Source: Pseudomonas xionganensis (GTDB lineage Bacteria > Pseudomonadota > Gammaproteobacteria > Pseudomonadales > Pseudomonadaceae). Taken from it: a stretch of 64,000 bases of DNA. The DNA is taken from contig NZ_WKJZ01000001.1 in assembly GCF_009763245.1 (NCBI RefSeq), positions 697,528 through 761,527 of the forward strand, written 5' to 3'. How positions within the stretch are numbered: position 1 is the stretch's first letter; each line of letters starts with the position of its first letter. The translations under genes were made by a program, and so were the position numbers. This document shows, one piece after another, positions 9,242 to 18,838 of this stretch. The notes below the pieces were generated by a model. That model did not search any database and had not been told where the DNA came from. It saw nothing but the letters and a program-made list of their open reading frames with translations.

Positions 9242-10318
9242 ATGAGCATGATGAAAGCGGCGGTCTTTATCGAACCGGGGCGGATCGAACTGGTGGACAA
9301 ACCGATTCCGCCCGTGGGCCCCAACGATGCCCTGGTGCGCATCACCACCACGACCATCTGCGGCACCGATGTGCATATCCTCAAGGGCGAGTACCCGGTG
9401 GCCCGGGGCCTGACCGTGGGCCACGAGCCGGTAGGCATCATCGAGAAGCTCGGCAGCAATGTGCAGGGTTACCAGGAAGGTCAGCGGGTCATCGCCGGGG
9501 CCATCTGCCCCAGCTTCAGCTCCTACGCCAGCCAGGACGGTTACCCGGCCCAGGATGGCGGCTGCAGCTGCCATGGCTACAAGCCCATGGGCGGCTGGCG
9601 CTTCGGCAACAGCATCGACGGCACCCAGGCCGAATACGTGCTGGTGCCCGATGCCCAGGGCAACCTGGCGCCGGTACCCGATGGCCTGAGCGATGAGCAG
9701 GTGCTGATGTGCCCGGACATCATGTCCACCGGCTTTGCCGGCGCCGAAGCGGCCAATATCCGGATCGGTGATGTGGTCGCGGTATTCGCCCAGGGCCCCA
9801 TCGGCCTGTGCGCCACCGCCGGGGCCAAGCTGCGTGGCGCCAGCTGCATCATCGTGGTGGACGGTGTCGAGCAGCGCCTGGAGATCGCCCGCAAGATGGG
9901 CGCCGATATCACCCTCAACTTCAATCAGGTGGATGTTGTGGCGGAAATCCTGCGCCTGACCGGCGGCCGCGGTGTGGATGCCTCCATCGAGGCCCTGGGC
10001 CTGCAGTCCACCTTCGAGAACGCCCTGCGCGTGCTCAAGCCCGGTGGCACCCTGTCCAGCCTGGGGGTCTACTCCAGTGACCTGACCATCCCCCTGGGTG
10101 CGTTTCACGCCGGCCTGGGTGACAACAAGATCGTCACCTCGCTGTGCCCCGGCGGCAAGGAGCGCATGCGCCGCTTGATCAATGTGGTGGCCAGCGGGCG
10201 TATCGATCTCAGCCCCCTGGTCACCCATGAATATGCTCTGGACGATATCGTCGCCGCCTATGACCTGTTCGCCCACCAACGTGACGGGGTGCTCAAGGTG
10301 GCGATCAAACCGTTCTGA
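9242..10318 (+). CDS. Zinc-dependent alcohol dehydrogenase of the secondary-alcohol (TbADH-like) type
   Basis: This is a 358-residue medium-chain dehydrogenase with a GroES-like N-terminal half and a Rossmann half. Catalytic-zinc ligands can be read as Cys in ICGTDVH, His in VGHEPVG and Asp in CPDIMSTG. That Asp, and the later SLCPGGKERM and DLSPLVTHEY blocks, resemble the isopropanol/secondary-alcohol dehydrogenases of Thermoanaerobacter and Clostridium. The usual four-cysteine structural-zinc loop is absent. Instead there is an insertion with CSCHGYKPMGGW. The ATG at 9242 follows GGCAAGG; ATGs at 9248 and 9251 are alternatives. Substrate and cofactor preference are not shown. Confidence 0.88.
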   Translation: MSMMKAAVFIEPGRIELVDKPIPPVGPNDALVRITTTTICGTDVHILKGEYPVARGLTVGHEPVGIIEKLGSNVQGYQEGQRVIAGAICPSFSSYASQDGYPAQDGGCSCHGYKPMGGWRFGNSIDGTQAEYVLVPDAQGNLAPVPDGLSDEQVLMCPDIMSTGFAGAEAANIRIGDVVAVFAQGPIGLCATAGAKLRGASCIIVVDGVEQRLEIARKMGADITLNFNQVDVVAEILRLTGGRGVDASIEALGLQSTFENALRVLKPGGTLSSLGVYSSDLTIPLGAFHAGLGDNKIVTSLCPGGKERMRRLINVVASGRIDLSPLVTHEYALDDIVAAYDLFAHQRDGVLKVAIKPF

Positions 10319-10532
10319 TCGGGGCTTCGGGTTTTTTTGGGGAAGAAGGGGGGCACCGGGCTGTCAATGAAGGGTGTGCTGCTGATGATTGGGCACTATT
10401 CATTACCGCGCCGTCTGACCAGGCGACACAAAATGGGTCATGCCACTACACCGGTGACGCCGCACACAAACGGCCAGTCTGGTATCAGCGCTGTTTTCCA
10501 TGTCTGGCGAAGACCCTTTGACGTCAGGCCGC

Positions 10533-10856
10533 CTAGTTGCGATCCGCCAGAATGCCGATCACCACAAACACCAGAATCAGCACCGGGGCCAGGGTGAAGT
10601 TGTTGAAGTGGCCCAGGCCCTTGGCCAGCCAGGGCGTGGCGAAGATGATCAGCAGGCCGTAGCCCACCGCGCACAGCAGGATAAAGATCAGGGTGCGCAG
10701 CAGGAAGTTCATGCTGGCGGTGTGGCGTTGCACCCAGGCGTTGATGCCGGGACCGAACAGCACCAGCAGGGTGGCCATGATCGCCAGGGAAATGTCGTAG
10801 AGGTGGCTGCGGCTCCAGCGTGACAGGGTGACGATCAGGTCGAGTAGCAGGTCCAT
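10533..10856 (-). CDS. DUF3392 small membrane protein
   Basis: The 107-residue protein has three strongly hydrophobic segments (about residues 20-40, 50-70 and 85-105) and matches the DUF3392 pattern, including LFGPGINAWVQRHTASMNFLLRTL. It is an inner-membrane protein of unknown function. It lies downstream of hemW on the same strand with 43 bases between them. The 214 bases between it and the dehydrogenase gene hold no gene or clear terminator that I can support. Confidence 0.85.
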   Translation of the reverse strand: MDLLLDLIVTLSRWSRSHLYDISLAIMATLLVLFGPGINAWVQRHTASMNFLLRTLIFILLCAVGYGLLIIFATPWLAKGLGHFNNFTLAPVLILVFVVIGILADRN

Positions 10857-10899
10857 CCGGTTTCCTTAGCCTTCGGGCGAAAGTGTTGGGCAGAGAGTG

Positions 10900-12114
10900 T
10901 CAGGGCAGAAAGTGTTGCAGCAGGTCGTTGAGAAATAGCTGGCCTTCGGCCGTGGCGCGCAGCCGCTGAGGGTCCGCTTGCAGCAGGCCGCGCTGCTCGG
11001 CTTCACGGCGGGCCTTGCCGAGCTGCGCCAGGGGCAGGCCGGTGCGGGCAGTAAACAGGCTGGCGGGCACGCCATCGGTGAGGCGCAGCACATTCATCAG
11101 AAACTCGAAGGGCAGCTCATCGGCGGTCAGCGGACGGGTGCCGGCCTGAAAGGCCTTGGCCGGGTCGAGGTAGTCCTTGGGCAGGCGGGTCTTCCAGCTG
11201 CGCAGGATGCGTCCATCCGGGTTGCTCAACTTGGCGTGGGCACCGGCACCGATACCGAGGAAATCACCGAAGGTCCAGTAATTGAGGTTATGTCGTGCCG
11301 CGCGGCCGGCCTGGGCATAGGCCGACACTTCATATTGCCCGTAGCCCTCGGTCGCCAGCAGGGCCTGGCCGGCTTCCTGAATGTCCCAGAGCACATCGTC
11401 CTCGGGCACCTCGGGCGGCTGGTTCCAGAACACCGTATTGGGCTCCATGGTCAGCTGATACCAAGACAGATGCGTGGGTTGCTGGGCGATGGCCGTGCGC
11501 AAATCGCTCAGGGCATCCTCGATGGATTGCCCAGGCAGGCCATGCATCAGGTCCAGGTTGAAATTGTCGAAGCCGGCGGCGCGGGCCATATCGGCGGCGC
11601 GAATGGCTTCGTCGCCATTGTGGATGCGTCCCAGCGCTTGGAGCTTCTCGGCCTGGAAACTCTGCACACCGATGGACAGGCGATTGATGCCCAAGGCGCG
11701 GTAATCCCTGAACTTGGCCTGCTCGAAGGTACCGGGGTTGGCCTCCAGGGTGATCTCGATATCGTTCGCAAAGGCCACGCGCCGCTGCACGCCTTCCAGC
11801 AGACGGCCCAGGGCCTTGGCGGAAAACAGGCTGGGGGTGCCGCCACCGAAGAAGATCGAGGTCAGCGCGCGGCCATGTACCTGCTCAAGGTCGGCATCCA
11901 GATCGGCCAGCAGGGCGTCGACATAGGCCTCTTCCGGCAGGCTCGGGCCGGCGGCGTGGGAGTTGAAGTCGCAGTAGGGGCACTTCTTGACGCACCAGGG
12001 GATGTGGATGTAGGCCGCCAGGGGCGGCAGCTCGAAGCTGCAAGCTGCAAGCTGCAAGTTGTCTGTGGTGCCTTTACTTGCAGCTTGAGGCTTGTCGCTT
12101 GCCGCTTTGTTCAT
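10900..12114 (-). CDS. hemW: Heme chaperone HemW (oxygen-independent coproporphyrinogen oxidase-like)
   Basis: HemW is a radical-SAM family heme-binding chaperone that delivers heme to membrane targets; it is not a true coproporphyrinogen oxidase. The cluster motif CVKKCPYC has cysteines at 41, 45 and 48. The HemW signature HNLNYW and the glycine-rich GGGTPSLF are present. At 404 residues it is longer than most because about 28 extra N-terminal residues come from a short repeat sequence. The ATG at 12114 is still best supported, since it overlaps the rdgB stop by ATGA. Start sites just before residue 28 are possible. Confidence 0.93.
   Translation of the reverse strand: MNKAASDKPQAASKGTTDNLQLAACSFELPPLAAYIHIPWCVKKCPYCDFNSHAAGPSLPEEAYVDALLADLDADLEQVHGRALTSIFFGGGTPSLFSAKALGRLLEGVQRRVAFANDIEITLEANPGTFEQAKFRDYRALGINRLSIGVQSFQAEKLQALGRIHNGDEAIRAADMARAAGFDNFNLDLMHGLPGQSIEDALSDLRTAIAQQPTHLSWYQLTMEPNTVFWNQPPEVPEDDVLWDIQEAGQALLATEGYGQYEVSAYAQAGRAARHNLNYWTFGDFLGIGAGAHAKLSNPDGRILRSWKTRLPKDYLDPAKAFQAGTRPLTADELPFEFLMNVLRLTDGVPASLFTARTGLPLAQLGKARREAEQRGLLQADPQRLRATAEGQLFLNDLLQHFLP
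12035..12105. repeat. GCTTGCAG-type repeat inside the hemW 5' end
   Basis: Copies of AAGCTGC in tandem (12035-12058) face copies of a GCTTGNNGCTTG pattern (12077-12105). Such runs are common between genes in Pseudomonas. Here they are read in frame as hemW codons of the N-terminal extension. Confidence 0.7.
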
Positions 12115-12704
12115 ATCCCCAACCGCTGCTTAAGCAGGGCCATGGCCCGGGCACGGTGGCTGATCTGGTTCTTGTCGGTGCTGGTCAGTTCGGCGCTGGA
12201 GCAACCGCGCTCGGGCACCCAGAACAGCGGATCGTAGCCAAAGCCCTGCTCACCCTGGGCCGCGTGCAGAATGCGCCCGTGCCACAGGCCTTCGCAGAGG
12301 ATCGGCAGCGGATCGTCGGCATGCCGCAGCAGGGCCAGGGCGCAGACGAACTGGGCGCCACGCTCGGCATCCGGCACATCTTTCAGGACTTGCAGCAGCT
12401 TGGCGTTATTGGCCGCATCGCCCTGGCCATCGGCGTAGCGCGCCGAATAGATGCCCGGGGCACCGCCGAGAAAGTCCACTGCCAGGCCGGAATCATCGGC
12501 CAAGGCCGGCAGGCCGGACACGCGGGCGGCATGGCGGGCCTTGAGGATGGCATTCTCGACAAAGGACAGGCCGGTTTCCTCCGGCTCGACGCTGGAAAAT
12601 TCGCCAATCGAGCGCACCCGCACATGCTCACCGAGCATGGCCTGCAGTTCCTTGAGTTTGCCGGCGTTATGACTGGCCAGCACCAGTTCGGTAAAAGGCA
12701 TCAT
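12111..12704 (-). CDS. rdgB: XTP/dITP pyrophosphatase RdgB
   Basis: RdgB hydrolyses non-canonical purine nucleoside triphosphates (XTP, dITP, ITP) and keeps them out of DNA and RNA. The 197-residue protein is of normal length. It shows the substrate loop [11 protein letters not shown] near the start, the [20 protein letters not shown] block with metal-binding aspartates, and [15 protein letters not shown] overlaps at both ends link it to DUF4426 upstream and hemW downstream, so the three genes are likely co-translated. Confidence 0.97.
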   Translation of the reverse strand: MMPFTELVLASHNAGKLKELQAMLGEHVRVRSIGEFSSVEPEETGLSFVENAILKARHAARVSGLPALADDSGLAVDFLGGAPGIYSARYADGQGDAANNAKLLQVLKDVPDAERGAQFVCALALLRHADDPLPILCEGLWHGRILHAAQGEQGFGYDPLFWVPERGCSSAELTSTDKNQISHRARAMALLKQRLGI

Positions 12705-13120
12705 GGGTCGGGAAACACTTCCTGGTTGAAGGTGAAGCTGCGGGCCATGCCATCGCTGCCGGTCACATTGATGGTAAAGCGCAGCACCTCGCGCTGGCTG
12801 AACTTGAACTGGGCCAGATAGTAGATGGCCGCGCCTTCATTGACCTGCTTGAAGTTCAGGGCCTGGTCGCGCCCCAGCAAGTCACGCACCTCGCCGGTTA
12901 CGCTGACATTCTGGGCCTGGCCGCCCTTGAGCACGGAGATATTCACCACCCCCTGCTCCTTGCTGCGTACCAGGGCGTTGGCGGCGGCGATATCCGGCTG
13001 CAGGAAGCTGGAGTTGAAGACGCTGTAGTGCGCGTCCAGGTCGCCGAAACTGTGCTTGCGTTCGGCCAGGGCCGGCAGGCTCAGGCACAGGGCAAGTAAA
13101 CAAAGGACAAGGCGCTGCAT
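12701..13120 (-). CDS. DUF4426 periplasmic protein
   Basis: The 139-residue protein has a signal peptide (cut near residue 19, ALA then ERKHSFGD) and a beta-rich body of the DUF4426 family. No function is established. The gene lies between metW and rdgB, an arrangement conserved in Pseudomonas. Its stop overlaps the rdgB ATG by four bases. A GGAG site precedes the start at 13120. Confidence 0.88.
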   Translation of the reverse strand: MQRLVLCLLALCLSLPALAERKHSFGDLDAHYSVFNSSFLQPDIAAANALVRSKEQGVVNISVLKGGQAQNVSVTGEVRDLLGRDQALNFKQVNEGAAIYYLAQFKFSQREVLRFTINVTGSDGMARSFTFNQEVFPDP

Positions 13121-13144
13121 GATGGCTCTCCTCGGGGTGGGGCG

Positions 13145-13744
13145 TCAGGTGGTCGGGCCGCTGATGCGGTAGATGCCGATCTCACCTAACAGATTAGGCC
13201 AGATGCGGCTGGCCCAGCCGTGCCGATGGTCGCGGTCCACTGCCAGGCGGTCCTTGATCCGCGCGTTCTGCGCATGGCACAGGCGCTCGAAGTCCTCGAA
13301 GGTGCAGAAGTGGATGTTCGGCGTGTTGTACCAGGTGTAGGGCAGGAAATCCGACACCGGCATGCGGCCCTTGGTGGTCAGGTACCAGCGACAGCGCCAG
13401 TGGCCGAAGTTGGGGAAGGTGATGATGCAGGTCTTGCCGACCCGCAGCATTTCCGCCAGCACCTTGTCCGGGTAGTGCAGGGCCTGCAGCGACTGGGTCA
13501 TGACCACCACGTCGAAGCTGTTGCTGGCGAAGTTGCCCAGGCCCTTGTCGAGGTTCTGCTCGATCACGTTGACGCCCTTGCTCACGCACTGGGCGATATT
13601 GTCCGCGTCGATCTCCAGGCCATAGCCGGACACCTGCTTGTGTTCGGTCAACCAGGCCAGCAACTCGCCATTGCCGCAGCCCAGATCGAGCACCCGGCTA
13701 CCGGCGGGAATCCACTCTTGGATGATCTCCAGATCCGCACGCAT
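13145..13744 (-). CDS. metW: Methionine biosynthesis methyltransferase-like protein MetW
   Basis: MetW is a SAM-binding methyltransferase-fold protein that partners MetX in homoserine acylation. The 199-residue protein begins with the SAM loop VLDLGCGNGELLAWL and has a conserved TQSLQALHYPD segment and a FPNFGHWRCRW block. It lies 2 bases after the metX stop on the same strand. The pairing metX-metW is typical of proteobacteria that make methionine through MetX instead of MetA. Confidence 0.95.
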   Translation of the reverse strand: MRADLEIIQEWIPAGSRVLDLGCGNGELLAWLTEHKQVSGYGLEIDADNIAQCVSKGVNVIEQNLDKGLGNFASNSFDVVVMTQSLQALHYPDKVLAEMLRVGKTCIITFPNFGHWRCRWYLTTKGRMPVSDFLPYTWYNTPNIHFCTFEDFERLCHAQNARIKDRLAVDRDHRHGWASRIWPNLLGEIGIYRISGPTT

Positions 13745-13746
13745 GG

Positions 13747-14886
13747 CTACACCTCAATCCGTTTCATATAGCTGTCGAATGCCTGCAGATAGCGCGGGAT
13801 CGGCATGAGGAAGGCATCGTGACCCTGGGGCGCGTCGATCTCCAGGTAGCAGACGTTTTTCCGCGCGGCGGTCAGGGCATCGACGATTTCCCGCGAGCGC
13901 GCGGGGGAGAAGCGCCAGTCGGTGGTAAAGGACATCACGCAGAAATCCGCCGTGACATGGGCCAGGGTCTTGGCCAGGTCGCCGTCATGGCTGGCCGCCG
14001 GGTCGAAGTAGTCCAGGGCCTTGGTCATCAGCAAATAGGTGTTGGCGTCGAAGCGGGTGGAGAACTCCTCGCCCTGGTAGCGCAGGTAGCTTTCCACCTG
14101 GAACTCGACACTGTGGAAGTCGTAGTTGAGCTTCTCGCTCTTCAGGCCACGGCCGAATTTCTCGCCCATGGCGTCGTCGGACAGGTAGGTGATATGACCG
14201 ACCATGCGCGCCAGCATCAGGCCGCGCTTGGGAATCTCGCCATGTTCCTGGAAGTGCCCGCCGTGGAACTGCGGGTCGGTGAGAATGGCCTGGCGCGCCA
14301 CCTCGTTGAAGGCGATGTTCTGCGCCGACAGCTTGGGTGCCGAGGCGATGCACAGGCAGTGGCGTACCCGCTCGGGGTAGCTGATGGTCCACTGCATGGC
14401 CTGCATGCCGCCCAGGCTGCCGCCGATCACCGCCGCCCACTGCGTGATGCCCAGGCGATCGGCCAGGCGCGCCTGGCTGTGCACCCAGTCTTCCACAGTC
14501 ATCACCGGGAAGTCCGCACCGAAGGGCTTGCCGGTGGCCGGGTTGGTGCTGCTGGGGCCGGTGGAGCCATTGCAGCCGCCCAGGTTGTTCAGGCTGACGA
14601 CGAAGAACTTGTTGGTGTCAATCGGCTTGCCCGGGCCGATGCAGCTGTCCCACCAGCCCGGTTTGCGGTCTTCGGCGCTGTGGTAGCCGGCGGCGTGATG
14701 ATGACCGGACAGGGCATGGCAGATCAGGACGGCGTTGTTCGCCGTGGCATTGAGCTCGCCGTAGGTCTCATAGACCAGCTGGTAGTTGCCCAGGCTGCGC
14801 CCGCAGGCCAGGGCCAGGGGCTCGGCAAAATCCATGACCTGGGGGGTGACCAGGCCTACGGAGTCGTGGGGAAAGGCAGTCGGCAT
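13747..14886 (-). CDS. metX: Homoserine O-acyltransferase MetX
   Basis: MetX acylates homoserine, the first committed step of methionine synthesis. The Pseudomonas enzymes of this type use succinyl-CoA, an assignment I take from the genus and not from residues here. It is an alpha/beta hydrolase of 379 residues. The nucleophile Ser is in [10 protein letters not shown] (about residue 157). A later Asp in TTDWRFSP and His in APQGHDAFL complete the triad. I prefer the ATG at 14886 because an upstream TTG at 14901 would add five residues. The 126 bases before it hold no clear gene. Confidence 0.95.
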   Translation of the reverse strand: MPTAFPHDSVGLVTPQVMDFAEPLALACGRSLGNYQLVYETYGELNATANNAVLICHALSGHHHAAGYHSAEDRKPGWWDSCIGPGKPIDTNKFFVVSLNNLGGCNGSTGPSSTNPATGKPFGADFPVMTVEDWVHSQARLADRLGITQWAAVIGGSLGGMQAMQWTISYPERVRHCLCIASAPKLSAQNIAFNEVARQAILTDPQFHGGHFQEHGEIPKRGLMLARMVGHITYLSDDAMGEKFGRGLKSEKLNYDFHSVEFQVESYLRYQGEEFSTRFDANTYLLMTKALDYFDPAASHDGDLAKTLAHVTADFCVMSFTTDWRFSPARSREIVDALTAARKNVCYLEIDAPQGHDAFLMPIPRYLQAFDSYMKRIEV

Positions 14887-15012
14887 CGGCCCTGCTCGCA
14901 AATAAGGAAAGGAAGATAAAAGGAAAGAGCCGCAGTCTAAAGAGCGCCGCCCCAGGCGGCAAGCGCGTGGGGCGGCTGGGTGCTGCGGATGTGACAGTGC
15001 TGAAGCGGCAGG

Positions 15013-16995
15013 CTATTCGCCCACACTCTGGGGGCGACCGGCGCCGGGGAGGGTGACGACCTTGCCCTGGCGTTGTACCGGTGCCGGGCGGCGCAGGATG
15101 CGCAGCATATCGGCGGCCTCGGCCAGCTGTTGCTGCAGGTCGCCGCTGTAGCGCTGCAGCAGCTGGCCACGGCGCTGGGCCTGCTGGGTTTCCTGGGCCA
15201 GGGCCTTGAGCTTGAGCATATGGCTTTCGAGCATCTGCTTGTGCTCCAGGCTGTGCTGCATCAGCGGCATCAGGGCGTCGGCTGCCCACTGCTCGGCCTC
15301 GCGGCGCATGCGTTGGTGCAGGTCGATCACTTCCTGCACCAGGGTGGCGAAGAAGCGTTTGCTCAGGCTGCGCTGTTCGGTCAGCAGGGTCTTGAGGTTG
15401 AGGCGGAACTGGTCGGCCTTGGCCCGCAGTTGCTTGAGCTCGCGCAGGTAGCGCTGCACGTTGAACTGCGGCTCATCGACCCCCTGCAGCGGGTTTTCTT
15501 CGTTGTGCCGGCGGTAGATGGCGGCCACCATCTTGTTGGCCATCTCGGCTTCCAGGGCCAGGTTGTGCAGGTCGTGCTCCACCGAATTGAAGAAGTGCAG
15601 GATGGCCTGGTTGATGCCCAGGGTGGTCCAGCTGCCGGTGAGGTTTTTGCGCACCTTGCTCAGGTGTTCATCCAGGCGTTCGCTGCGGGCGGCGGCGCGC
15701 AGCAGGTCGCCCTGGCGCTTGAGCAGGCGCTGGTTGGTCTTCAGGTTGAGCAGGCGGCGGTGATGCTGGCTGTGCTCGTCCTTGGTCTTGGCGGTCAGCT
15801 CGAACAGCAGCTGGCCGTTGTCCTGCTGATGGTTGCTGAGCAGGGCCTGCTGTTCGTCGACCTTTTCCTGGCGCAGCTTGAGCACCCGCTGGCTGTTCTG
15901 TAGCAGGCCGAGCACCTGGTTGACCACGCGCTCTTCGAGCAGCTGCTCCTTCTGCGCGATGATGCGCTCGCACAGCAGGTTTTCCAGGTTGCTCATCTGG
16001 CTGCGGGCGAGCAGGGCATCGTCCTTGCGCACCTTGGCCAGCATGGCCTGCTTGGCCGACAGCGGCAGCACTTCGTCCACCTGGATGCCCAGCTGGCGTG
16101 CGGTGCTGCTCTGGATCTGGCGGATGGCGTTGTGCACGAAGGCCACGCCGGCCAGGTCGTCCCAGAGGATGTCGATCTTGTTCAGCACGGCGAACAGGCT
16201 GCTCTGGGTGTCCTCGTCGAGTTGGCGGATATGCTCCTGCCAGATCTGCATATCGCTGGCCGTGACGCCCGTGTCGGCCGACAGCAGGAAGATGATCGCC
16301 TGGGCGCTGGGCAGCATCGACAGGGTCAGTTCCGGCTCGCTGCCCAGGGCGTTGAGCCCCGGGGTGTCGAGGATGCGCAGGCCCTGGCGCAGCAGCGGGT
16401 GGTCGAAGTTGACCATGGCATGACGCCAGGCTGGCACCAGCACCTCGCCGGGCTTGCCGGTGCTTTCCAGCATGTCCGGGTGAAAGCCCAGGGCAATGGC
16501 CTGCTCCACCGCCATGGGTTTGCAGCGCGCCACCTGGTTGAAGGCCAGGGCCATGTTGTCCGGGTCGCTGGTGTCCAGGGGGATATTCACCCAGTGCCGC
16601 GGGATGCGCTTGAACTGGGCGATGCTGGCGTCCGAACCGCGGGTTTCGATGGGCAGCAGGCGGATATAGGAGCGTTGCGAGCGCGGATCGAAGAACAGCT
16701 CGGTGGGGCACATGGTGGTGCGCCCGGCCTGGGATGGCAGCATGCGCTGGCCATACTGGGAGAAGAACAGGCTGTTGATCAGTTCGGTCTTGCCGCGGGA
16801 GAACTCGCCGACAAAGGCCAGGGTGATATGGTCGGTGCGCAGCAGCTTGAGGGCGCGTTCCAGCTTGGCTTCGACCGCCTCGGAGTGCAGTCGGTTGTTC
16901 AGCAACCAGCTGCGGTAGCGGGTGATCTCACGCATCAGCTCGCGTTTCCAGCTGACGTAGGCATCGACCTGCTGACTGAGACGTTCCATGCTCAT
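15013..16995 (-). CDS. Bacterial dynamin-like GTPase
   Basis: The 660-residue protein has a large GTPase domain: P-loop GEFSRGKT at residues 63-70, the switch-I region GRTTMCPTEL, the G3 motif DTPGLN (about 210-215) and G4 NKID (about 264). A long helical region with many charged residues follows, as in dynamin-family stalk and membrane-binding parts. No transmembrane segment is obvious. Family members remodel or protect membranes, but no role is shown here. It is transcribed alone, 126 bases upstream of metX. Confidence 0.88.
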   Translation of the reverse strand: MSMERLSQQVDAYVSWKRELMREITRYRSWLLNNRLHSEAVEAKLERALKLLRTDHITLAFVGEFSRGKTELINSLFFSQYGQRMLPSQAGRTTMCPTELFFDPRSQRSYIRLLPIETRGSDASIAQFKRIPRHWVNIPLDTSDPDNMALAFNQVARCKPMAVEQAIALGFHPDMLESTGKPGEVLVPAWRHAMVNFDHPLLRQGLRILDTPGLNALGSEPELTLSMLPSAQAIIFLLSADTGVTASDMQIWQEHIRQLDEDTQSSLFAVLNKIDILWDDLAGVAFVHNAIRQIQSSTARQLGIQVDEVLPLSAKQAMLAKVRKDDALLARSQMSNLENLLCERIIAQKEQLLEERVVNQVLGLLQNSQRVLKLRQEKVDEQQALLSNHQQDNGQLLFELTAKTKDEHSQHHRRLLNLKTNQRLLKRQGDLLRAAARSERLDEHLSKVRKNLTGSWTTLGINQAILHFFNSVEHDLHNLALEAEMANKMVAAIYRRHNEENPLQGVDEPQFNVQRYLRELKQLRAKADQFRLNLKTLLTEQRSLSKRFFATLVQEVIDLHQRMRREAEQWAADALMPLMQHSLEHKQMLESHMLKLKALAQETQQAQRRGQLLQRYSGDLQQQLAEAADMLRILRRPAPVQRQGKVVTLPGAGRPQSVGE

Positions 16996-17093
16996 CCGGG
17001 TGCACCTCTGCTGGGGGCTGCGGTGTGGGAGGGGTTGCCGGCATTATGGAGTACCGGGGCCAGGCGTCAATTGCACGCCGTCACACTCCAGCC

Positions 17094-17390
17094 TTATGGC
17101 CTGCCCAGCTCGATGCCCAGCTCGGCGGGCAGCTGTTGCGGCTGGCGAATACGCACGCGCTTCTGCCGGCTCTGCTGGCCGCTTTCCAGGCTGACCTGGC
17201 TTTTGCTCACGGCAAAGCAGGTGGCGAGAAAGGCCAGCAGCTGGGCATTGGCCTTGCCCTCCACCGGCGGCGCCGTCAGACGGATCTTCAGGCGCTCGCC
17301 GTGCAGCCCGGCGACTTCATCCTTGCTGGCCTTGGGCTGCAGATGGCAGTCGAGGATCAGGTCGGCCCCGTCCCAGCGGTAGAAGGCCAT
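17094..17390 (-). CDS. DUF167 (YggU) family protein
   Basis: This 98-residue protein fits the YggU/DUF167 family: LQPKASKDEVAGLHGERLKIRLTAPPVEGKANAQL is its hallmark core. Its function is not established. Its ATG overlaps the yggT stop by one base (TGATG), so the two are translationally coupled, in the conserved order yggT-yggU behind proC. Confidence 0.92.
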   Translation of the reverse strand: MAFYRWDGADLILDCHLQPKASKDEVAGLHGERLKIRLTAPPVEGKANAQLLAFLATCFAVSKSQVSLESGQQSRQKRVRIRQPQQLPAELGIELGRP

Positions 17391-17980
17391 CAGATCGCCA
17401 GGCTCAGGCCCTTGTACATGCCGGTCATGATTGCCAGGTTGCGCACCACCAGCATGTCGATCAGGTTGAGCAGCAGGAAGGCGACGATGGGCGACAGATC
17501 CAGGCCGCCCAGGTTCGGCATAAAGCGGCGGATTGGTGCCAGCAGCGGTTCGCAGATCTGGTTGATCAGCTCGGCGGCCGGGTTATGGGTGCCGGGGGCG
17601 ACCCAGGAGAGGATCACGCTGATGATCAGGGCGAAGAAGAACACCTTGATAAACAGCGCGGTGATGCCGATGATCGACCAGATCAGCAGCTGCACAGGAT
17701 TGTCCACGCCGTAGCCGAGCAGCATCAGGGTCAGGGCCATCAGCACCAGCTGGACGATGATGGCCAGCACCAGGGAGGCGGTGTCCAGGCCGCCGATGCT
17801 CGGGATCAGCCGGCGCAGCGGCTGCAGCAGGGGCTGGGTGGCGCGCACGATAAACTGGCACAGCGGGTTGTAGAAGTTGGCCCGCACCAGTTGCAGGATA
17901 AAGCGCAGCAGGACAATCAGCAGGTACAGCCCGCCGATGGTCTGCAGGATATACACCGCGGCGGTATTCAATCCGATCAT
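17390..17980 (-). CDS. YggT family membrane protein
   Basis: The 196-residue protein contains two YGGT repeats, each a pair of hydrophobic segments (about residues 5-30 and 60-95, then 100-130 and 165-190). The conserved phrases NPLCQFIVRATQPLLQPLRR and NQICEPLLAPIRRFMPNLGG occupy the same place in each repeat. It is an inner-membrane protein with suggested roles in osmotic or division processes in other bacteria, but none is shown here. It lies 11 bases after proC. Confidence 0.93.
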   Translation of the reverse strand: MIGLNTAAVYILQTIGGLYLLIVLLRFILQLVRANFYNPLCQFIVRATQPLLQPLRRLIPSIGGLDTASLVLAIIVQLVLMALTLMLLGYGVDNPVQLLIWSIIGITALFIKVFFFALIISVILSWVAPGTHNPAAELINQICEPLLAPIRRFMPNLGGLDLSPIVAFLLLNLIDMLVVRNLAIMTGMYKGLSLAI

Positions 17981-17991
17981 GTTCTATTCCT

Positions 17992-18810
17992 TTATTTGCC
18001 CAGTTGTTCGGCCAGCTCGGCCGAGCGCGCAGCAGCGGCATTCAGTGCCTGCTCGACCAGCGCCTCGAAGCCGCCGGCCTGGAAGGTCTTGATCGCCGCC
18101 TCGGTGGTGCCGTTCGGCGAGGTCACCCGGCGGCGCAGCTCGGCGGCATCCACCTCGCTTTCGCAGGCCATGCGCGCCGCGCCCAGGGCAGTGTGCTGGG
18201 CCAGCCGGGCGGCGGTAGCCTGGGGCAGGCCGAGCTTGCTGCCGGCGGCGGTCATGGCCTCGATCAGCAGGAAGAAATAGGCCGGGCCGCTGCCGGAAAC
18301 GGCAGTCACCGCATCGATCAACGCTTCCTCATCCAGCCACAGGGCCAGGCCCACGGCGCTGAGCAGCAGCTCGGCCTGCTGGCGCTGGGCGCTGCTGACC
18401 CGGGCATTGGCGAACAGGCCGCTGACGCCCTGGCGCAGCAACGCCGGGGTATTGGGCATGCAGCGCACGATGGCGCGCGGGCCCAGCCAGTTTTCCAGGC
18501 TGGCGCAGCTGATGCCGGCGGCGATGGACACCAGCAGCTGGCCTTCATGCAGATGCGGCGCCAGTTCCAGGCAGACGTCCTTCATTACCTGGGGCTTGAC
18601 CGCCAGCACGATGATCTCGGCGCCAGCGGCGGCCTGGGCGTTACCCTCGAACAGCTCGATACCGTGTTCGGCGGCGATACGTGCGCGCTGCTCGGCGCCG
18701 CGGTCGCTGGCGGTGATGGCAGCAGCCGGGATGCCCTGGGCGCGCAGGCCGCCGATCAGGCTGGCGGCCATATTGCCGGCGCCGATAAAGGCGATGCGGG
18801 GAGAACTCAT
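17992..18810 (-). CDS. proC: Pyrroline-5-carboxylate reductase ProC
   Basis: ProC reduces pyrroline-5-carboxylate to proline with NAD(P)H. The 272-residue protein starts MSSPRIAFIGAGNMAASL, with the dinucleotide-binding glycine motif at residues 8-13. The conserved AVSGSGPAYFFLLIEAM and TSPNGTTEAAI blocks lie in the C-terminal half. The ATG at 18810 follows an AGCAAGGAA site; longer in-frame starts upstream have no family support. It stands between yggS and yggT, the common order. Confidence 0.97.
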   Translation of the reverse strand: MSSPRIAFIGAGNMAASLIGGLRAQGIPAAAITASDRGAEQRARIAAEHGIELFEGNAQAAAGAEIIVLAVKPQVMKDVCLELAPHLHEGQLLVSIAAGISCASLENWLGPRAIVRCMPNTPALLRQGVSGLFANARVSSAQRQQAELLLSAVGLALWLDEEALIDAVTAVSGSGPAYFFLLIEAMTAAGSKLGLPQATAARLAQHTALGAARMACESEVDAAELRRRVTSPNGTTEAAIKTFQAGGFEALVEQALNAAAARSAELAEQLGK

Positions 18811-18838
18811 AAGGGGTTCCTTGCTCGGGTGAATGTAT

